From Nostoc sp. CHAB 5834 (GTDB taxonomy: Bacteria; Cyanobacteriota; Cyanobacteriia; Cyanobacteriales; Nostocaceae): a stretch of DNA of 9,183 nucleotides. The stretch lies in NCBI GenBank assembly GCA_020829485.1, contig JAIVFU010000202.1, forward strand, positions 1-9,183, written 5' to 3'. Position 1 is the first letter of the stretch, and each line of letters begins with the position of its first letter. Positions 5,825 to 9,183 of the stretch are shown one piece after another. Made by a program: the position numbers and the translations under genes. Below the pieces are notes generated by a model, which worked only from the letters and a program-made list of their open reading frames with translations, was not told where the DNA came from and made no database searches.

Positions 5825-5834
5825 GTACTCGCAC
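5825..5834. repeat. 10-bp direct repeat, right copy (likely target-site duplication)
   Basis: Second GTACTCGCAC, identical to 5619-5628. It is the last 10 bases of the displaced original 5' end of the Cys-rich gene. Confidence 0.75.
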
Positions 5835-5851
5835 TCTGGAAGTTTTGGCAT
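5825..5851 (-). pseudogene. Displaced original 5' end of Cys-rich gene copy 2
   Basis: On the minus strand ATG at 5851 starts nine codons, MPKLPECEY, which then run into the inserted element and lose homology. The next 34 bp upstream (5852-5885) align without gaps to 1175-1208 before copy 1, sharing AGCGATCGCT and GGCAATAYACTGGTAYT. It shows where the gene began before the insertion. Confidence 0.7.
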
Positions 5852-5945
5852 AATACCAGTATATTGCCTGTTCCAAGCGATCGCTTATTGGTTCAACTGT
5901 ATGGTTGTTTCGAGCGTCACAAAGAAAAAGGGAATTGTTGGGTCA

Positions 5946-7304
5946 CTAATCAACTACAGGTAATCCTGCCAGGGCCATTGCTACTTCTTCTGCACTATAT
6001 TCAGTATCAACAAGCCGTCCAGCTTGATAATCGATATAAGCTTGCATATCAAAATGTCCATGACCGCAAAGGTTGAACAGGATAGTTTTGCTTCTTCCTT
6101 CTTGTTTACAGAGTAAAGCCTCGTCAATTGTTGCTTTGACAGCATGATTAGCTTCTGGTGCTGGCAAGATTCCTTCTGCGCGGGCAAAAGTTAATCCAGC
6201 AGCAAAGCAAGCGAGTTGGTATTCAGCACGTGATTCAACTAATCCCAAATTCACAATGTGGCTAACAAGGGGAGCCATACCGTGATAACGCAAGCCTCCA
6301 GCATGAATTCCTTCGGGAACAAAACTACTACCTAAAGTATGCATTTTGGTAAGTGGGGTTAAGTGGGCAGTATCACCAAAATCGTAAGCATATTTTCCAC
6401 GAGTCAATGATGGACAAGCAGCAGGTTCGACAGCTATTACTTGTATATCTCGTTCTCCTCGCAGTTTAGCACCGAGAAATGGGAAGGCAATTCCGGCAAA
6501 GTTGCTACCGCCACCTGTGCAGCCAATAACAATATCAGGATAATCTCCTGCCATTTCTAATTGAGTCAATGCTTCTTGACCAATCACAGTTTGATGTAGC
6601 AGTACATGATTGAGAACACTACCTAAAGCATACTTAGTTTGTTCATCAGCAGCAGCTACTTCTACAGCTTCACTAATAGCAATCCCCAAACTGCCATTAC
6701 TATTGGGATTTTGTGCAAGAATTTTATGTCCGGCTTGGGTTTGAGTACTTGGGCTAGCAACGACCCTCGCGCCGTAGGTTTCCATTAAAGCTCGGCGGTA
6801 AGGCTTTTGCTGGTAGCTAACCTTTACCATATAAACTAAGACTTCTAAACCGAATAGCGCACCAGCAAAAGCTAGAGATGATCCCCACTGTCCGGCTCCT
6901 GTTTCAGTAGTTAGCTTTTTGACTCCAGCTTGTTTATTGTAGTATGCTTGGGCGACCGCAGTATTCGGTTTGTGGCTTCCAGAGGGACTAACACCCTCAT
7001 ATTTGTAGTAAATTTTGGCAGGCGTATCTAAAGCTTGTTCTAAACGACGGGCACGATAAAGAGGAGTTGGTCGCCACTGGCAATAAATAGAGCGGACTGC
7101 ATCTGGTATTTCAATCCATCTTTGTTGGCTAACTTCTTGCTCAATCAGTGCCAATGGAAACAAAGGTAATAATTCATCTGGTGTAATTGGCTTACCAGTA
7201 GCAGGATTTAAAACTGGTGGTAAGGCTTGTGGCAAGTCAGCTTGGATGTTGTACCAAGCTTTTGGCATTTGGTTTTCAGTGAGAACGTATTTAATCGTGT
7301 CCAT
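5946..7304 (-). CDS. trpB2: TrpB2-type tryptophan synthase beta chain (PLP enzyme), 452 aa
   Basis: A pyridoxal-phosphate enzyme that joins indole and L-serine into L-tryptophan, or a close relative acting on another substrate. Visible motifs are SGSHKPNTA with the PLP-binding lysine K112; ETGAGQWG (134-141) with catalytic E134; the phosphate-binding glycine loop GCTGGGSN (261-268); [13 protein letters not shown] (378-390); and CGHGHFD (413-419) near the cofactor ring. Length near 450 with an extra N-terminal 70 residues and GQWG rather than GQHG fit the TrpB2 (TIGR01415) group rather than classical TrpB, which pairs with TrpA. No trpA or other trp gene lies nearby, in line with the stand-alone habit of TrpB2. 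The second Cys-rich gene follows on the same strand, its original ATG 94 bp past this stop. There is no clear ribosome binding site. Confidence 0.9.
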   Translation of the reverse strand: MDTIKYVLTENQMPKAWYNIQADLPQALPPVLNPATGKPITPDELLPLFPLALIEQEVSQQRWIEIPDAVRSIYCQWRPTPLYRARRLEQALDTPAKIYYKYEGVSPSGSHKPNTAVAQAYYNKQAGVKKLTTETGAGQWGSSLAFAGALFGLEVLVYMVKVSYQQKPYRRALMETYGARVVASPSTQTQAGHKILAQNPNSNGSLGIAISEAVEVAAADEQTKYALGSVLNHVLLHQTVIGQEALTQLEMAGDYPDIVIGCTGGGSNFAGIAFPFLGAKLRGERDIQVIAVEPAACPSLTRGKYAYDFGDTAHLTPLTKMHTLGSSFVPEGIHAGGLRYHGMAPLVSHIVNLGLVESRAEYQLACFAAGLTFARAEGILPAPEANHAVKATIDEALLCKQEGRSKTILFNLCGHGHFDMQAYIDYQAGRLVDTEYSAEEVAMALAGLPVVD

Positions 7305-7387
7305 ATAATTAGGTTATGCACAACAGTAAAATTGTACATTTACGATTCTCCAAGAAATCGGCTGAGTTAGAGAACAGTGGTTATGGT

Positions 7388-7493
7388 GTTTTTTGGATGA
7401 GCAGGCAAAAAACTACTAAAGTGAGGCAAAGGCGCTTCACTGCCAAAAGAGGGCGATTGCTATCTTCATAACGCCTCAGCCAATTGCCCTTTT
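7388..7493. ncRNA. Cluster of three stem-loops, candidate structured RNA
   Basis: Three inverted repeats follow one another between trpB2 and the SLOG gene: GTTTTTT / AAAAAAC (7388-7413); GTGAGGC / GCTTCAC with one G-U pair and a 6-base loop (7421-7440); and a longer stem with arms near 7445-7459 and 7481-7493, pairing GGGCGATTG with CAATTGCCC (one G-U) and ending in TTTT. It could be a small RNA with its own terminator, an untranslated leader, or chance. No clear promoter was found for it. Confidence 0.3.
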
Positions 7494-7505
7494 ATGGAGA
7501 AAGCT

Positions 7506-7533
7506 TTGACTTTTTGCCCAAAACCAGTATCAT
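7506..7533 (+). promoter_or_regulatory. Candidate sigma-70 promoter of the SLOG gene
   Basis: TTGACT (7506-7511), 16 bases, then TATCAT (7528-7533), both close to consensus. The expected transcript start is near 7540, only about four bases before the ATG at 7544, which would give a leaderless or nearly leaderless mRNA. This fits the lack of any Shine-Dalgarno sequence. Confidence 0.5.
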
Positions 7534-7543
7534 CTGAAATTTT

Positions 7544-8032
7544 ATGCGAAGAATTATTATTGGGGTTATGGGGAGAGGAGAAAATGCGACAGCAAATGAT
7601 TTACAAGATGCTTATATATTAGGTCAATTTATTGCCAAACAAGGATGGGTTTTACTCACTGGTGGTAGAAATGTAGGGGTAATGGATGCAGTAAGCAAAG
7701 GTGCAAAATCTGCTGATGGTTTAACTATTGGTATTCTTCCAGGTGAAAATCAGGATGGTATGTCCTCTTGGGTGGATATTGCTATTTTCACAAACATGGG
7801 TAATTCTAGAAACAATATTAACGTTCTTACCAGTGATGTGGTAATTGCTTGCGGAATGGGTGCAGGAACCGCTTCAGAAATTGCTCTAGCTTTGAAAGCA
7901 AATAAGCAAGTGATTTTGTTGAATAATGATGTAGAAAGTAAACTTTTCTTTAAAAAACTGTCGCCAGAAAATGTTTATATTGTGGACAGTGTGGAGCAGG
8001 CGATCGCTACTGCCAAAACAATTTTATCTTAG
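7544..8032 (+). CDS. SLOG/TIGR00725-type Rossmann nucleotide-binding protein, 162 aa
   Basis: A small single-domain protein of the SLOG (LOG/DprA-like) superfamily. The first strand and glycine loop are IIIGVMGRGE (4-13); a second nucleotide-binding segment is LLTGGRNVGVMDA (about 37-49); and GMGAGTASE (104-112) replaces the PGGxGTxxE motif of LOG cytokinin-activating phosphoribohydrolases, keeping Gly-Thr and the Glu. This pattern is that of the TIGR00725 family, related to molybdenum-cofactor carrier proteins and LOG enzymes; the true ligand is unknown. The start is firm because the first strand is needed for the fold, although there is no ribosome binding site. A HIP1 octamer lies inside the gene at 8000-8007. 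It is expected to be a soluble cytoplasmic protein. Confidence 0.8.
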   Translation: MRRIIIGVMGRGENATANDLQDAYILGQFIAKQGWVLLTGGRNVGVMDAVSKGAKSADGLTIGILPGENQDGMSSWVDIAIFTNMGNSRNNINVLTSDVVIACGMGAGTASEIALALKANKQVILLNNDVESKLFFKKLSPENVYIVDSVEQAIATAKTILS

Positions 8033-8195
8033 TTACGAATTACTGAATCAGTAAAGTCTTCTCAAATTGGGAGGCTCTCGAATTGATTGGGTTTAAATCC
8101 CCATCTGTTGCGTTAGCTTCCCGAAATTTAAATTATATTCCGGATCAGACTGATGCAAGTGAGTGTATGTATAAAAAAGAGAACTACATTCCCAG

Positions 8196-8648
8196 ATGAT
8201 TAACCAAATTACCGCCTTAGAATCCTGTTGGCATATCTCTCCTGAATGGGGTCAGTCCATGCCTCCCTTAGCAGTGAAAATGTTAGAAAAAGTTTTGTTG
8301 TCAATCTCAGATTTGTCAGGCTACTGCTGTGGTGTTCAGTGGGAAAGACAGCAATGGATTTATGCAATTGTTTGCCAGAGTGAAACTCTCTACTTAGCTG
8401 AACAAGAATTTCATAGAACTAATGTACTAGAAAAGTCCACTGTTTTTACTCCAGCTTTTAAATTGGGGGATATAGTTGAGGTTGATTTCGGTGAACAGCC
8501 GACACGCCGTATTATTCAAGGAATTTTTAGCCTCAAAGATAATTGGCTTTATGGGGTAGAGTGGCGCTCTCCAATTTTAGAAGAAGTGTCTGCCCAAAGC
8601 AGAACAATATGGCTTGCTGATGTTGATTTAGTCAATGTTAGTGTATGA
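8196..8648 (+). CDS. DUF1392-family protein, 150 aa
   Basis: Recognised from memory as a DUF1392 protein, a family of about 150 residues described mainly from Anabaena/Nostoc and of unknown function. Visible traits are the start MINQITALESCWHISPEWGQ, a central GYCCGVQWERQQWIYAIVC block (42-60), LGDIVEVDFG (91-100), and a late IIQGIF...WLYGVEW segment (106-123) reading as alternating beta strands. The full length matches the family. There is no signal peptide or membrane helix. It stands alone between two unrelated plus-strand genes with 163 and 125 bp spacers and a weak terminator after it. No strong ribosome binding site is seen. Confidence 0.7.
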   Translation: MINQITALESCWHISPEWGQSMPPLAVKMLEKVLLSISDLSGYCCGVQWERQQWIYAIVCQSETLYLAEQEFHRTNVLEKSTVFTPAFKLGDIVEVDFGEQPTRRIIQGIFSLKDNWLYGVEWRSPILEEVSAQSRTIWLADVDLVNVSV

Positions 8649-8663
8649 CGATAAAAGAGCAGC

Positions 8664-8686
8664 CCCAAGTTAACTAACAATTTGGG
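8664..8686 (+). terminator. Weak possible terminator after the DUF1392 gene
   Basis: CCCAAG (8664-8669) can pair with TTTGGG (8681-8686) with one G-U pair and an 11-base loop, followed by TTATT. The stem is short and the T-run poor. Confidence 0.3.
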
Positions 8687-8730
8687 TTATTAATCTCAAG
8701 TTACTGGTTTTATTAGCTACTTTTAATTAG

Positions 8731-8759
8731 TTGTCTGGGCATCATAAGTATTATATAGT
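8731..8759 (+). promoter_or_regulatory. Candidate promoter of the thermonuclease gene
   Basis: TTGTCT (8731-8736), 17 bases, then TATAGT (8754-8759), which differs from TATAAT at one base. The ATG follows 14 bases later, so the leader would be very short; no ribosome binding site is seen. Confidence 0.45.
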
Positions 8760-8773
8760 GATTATTATTACAG

Positions 8774-9106
8774 ATGCTTAAGAAAATTCCCTTTGTTGCA
8801 ATTAGCGTTCTGCTTGTAGCTCAAATGTCGTTACCCGTATTTGCCAACAATCTTACCGCTACGGTTGTAAGCGTAGGTGACGGTGACACCATACGGGTGA
8901 AAACTGGTAACAAAACTGTGACTGTTCGCCTCGCTTGCATTGACGCACCAGAGATGAAACAGAATCCTTGGGGTCAACAATCATCAACAAGACTCAAACA
9001 ATTGCTGCCAGTAGGACAAGCAATCACCATACGCGCTGTAGAAACTGACAAATACAACCCGGATTTCTCACAAGCAATAAAAAATGTCTTACATGAGGTC
9101 ATGTAA
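8774..9106 (+). pseudogene. Secreted thermonuclease (SNase-like), truncated after residue 94
   Basis: The N-terminus is a clear signal peptide (MLKKIPFVAISVLLVAQ..., likely cut after VFA at 24). It is followed by the start of a staphylococcal-nuclease-like domain, VVSVGDGDTIRV (31-42), then RLACIDAPE (52-60). By analogy with staphylococcal nuclease, D38 of GDGD, R52, D57 and E60 are the calcium-binding and catalytic positions. Homology stops right after TDKY (91-94), where the family continues with Gly-Arg, the Arg being the second catalytic arginine, and about 50 more residues. Here 16 unrelated residues and a TAA inside a hairpin (9079-9116) follow instead. The rest may lie beyond the window if an element was inserted, or may be lost. 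As written, the product lacks a catalytic residue and cannot fold normally. Confidence 0.65.
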
Positions 9107-9116
9107 GACATTTTTT
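9079..9116. terminator. Perfect 18-bp hairpin with T-tract inside the broken thermonuclease frame
   Basis: An 18-bp perfect inverted repeat (9079-9096 and 9099-9116) has two bases between the arms, with A-run and T-run flanks, so it would terminate transcription from either strand. The stop codon of the truncated frame lies within it. It may be the terminator of a gene reaching in from the right, or a subterminal hairpin of an inserted element. The last 67 bases of the window show no recognisable gene. Confidence 0.65.
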
Positions 9117-9183
9117 TAATACATCATCAATTCAAATTTAGGTAGGGAGACAAAATTAGTATAAAACCGTAGCCATAGAGATA

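Noticed and set aside
5792..6076. Plus-strand 94-aa open frame starting GTG
   Set aside because: It runs from inside the MITE-like element, through the displaced 5' end of the Cys-rich gene and into the antisense of trpB2, so it is a chance frame.
8085..8105. tRNA T-arm-like hairpin (GGGTTTAAATCCCC)
   Set aside because: There is no D-arm, anticodon arm or acceptor stem around it, and the stem has a mismatch. It is an isolated hairpin, with no T-run to act as a terminator.

Overview
The window looks like chromosomal DNA of a filamentous, heterocyst-forming cyanobacterium of the Nostoc/Anabaena group. The evidence is eleven GCGATCGC (HIP1) octamers in 9.2 kb, a protein I recognise as DUF1392 (a family I remember as Anabaena/Nostoc-specific), a PEP-CTERM exported protein, AT-rich spacers full of short repeats, and loosely packed genes on both strands. 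It is an accessory-type neighbourhood rather than a core operon: mostly single genes, many of unknown function, with several signs of decay and small mobile elements.

Layout, left to right. Position 133-363 (-) encodes a small unknown protein with a GTG start and a strong Shine-Dalgarno sequence. Upstream of it lies a decayed tyrosine-recombinase C-terminus (458-559, -). Next come a Cys-rich zinc-ribbon-like protein (821-1174, -), a HIP1-rich spacer, and a 49-residue membrane peptide (1508-1657, +). That peptide shares a perfect 21-bp bidirectional terminator with an unknown 108-residue protein (1756-2082, -). A divergent spacer with operator-like repeats separates this gene from a sigma-70-like factor (2422-2994, +). 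After a gene-poor spacer come a PEP-CTERM protein (3367-4083, -), a GIY-YIG nuclease-family protein (4227-4826, -) and an unknown protein (4918-5250, +). A second copy of the Cys-rich gene (5289-5645, -) follows, then a TrpB2-type tryptophan synthase beta chain (5946-7304, -), a SLOG/TIGR00725 nucleotide-binding protein (7544-8032, +), a DUF1392 protein (8196-8648, +), and the front part of a secreted thermonuclease that breaks off near the right edge (8774-9106, +).

The most interesting structure is at 5619-5851. The second Cys-rich gene appears to have been interrupted by a 196-bp MITE-like insertion. It has 15-bp imperfect terminal inverted repeats beginning CAGGGC and is flanked by a perfect 10-bp direct repeat, GTACTCGCAC. 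The original first nine codons and the promoter-proximal sequence survive on the far side and align without gaps to the intact first copy. The end of the insertion supplies a new ATG in frame, so the gene regained an open reading frame with a replaced N-terminus. Other points to follow up are the repeat array in front of the sigma gene, a cluster of three stem-loops upstream of the SLOG gene, the recombinase relic, and the thermonuclease that ends exactly before its catalytic arginine.

The genes do not form one obvious pathway. The only arrangement suggesting co-transcription is trpB2 followed, on the same strand, by the second Cys-rich gene, with 94 bp between the trpB2 stop and that gene's original ATG.
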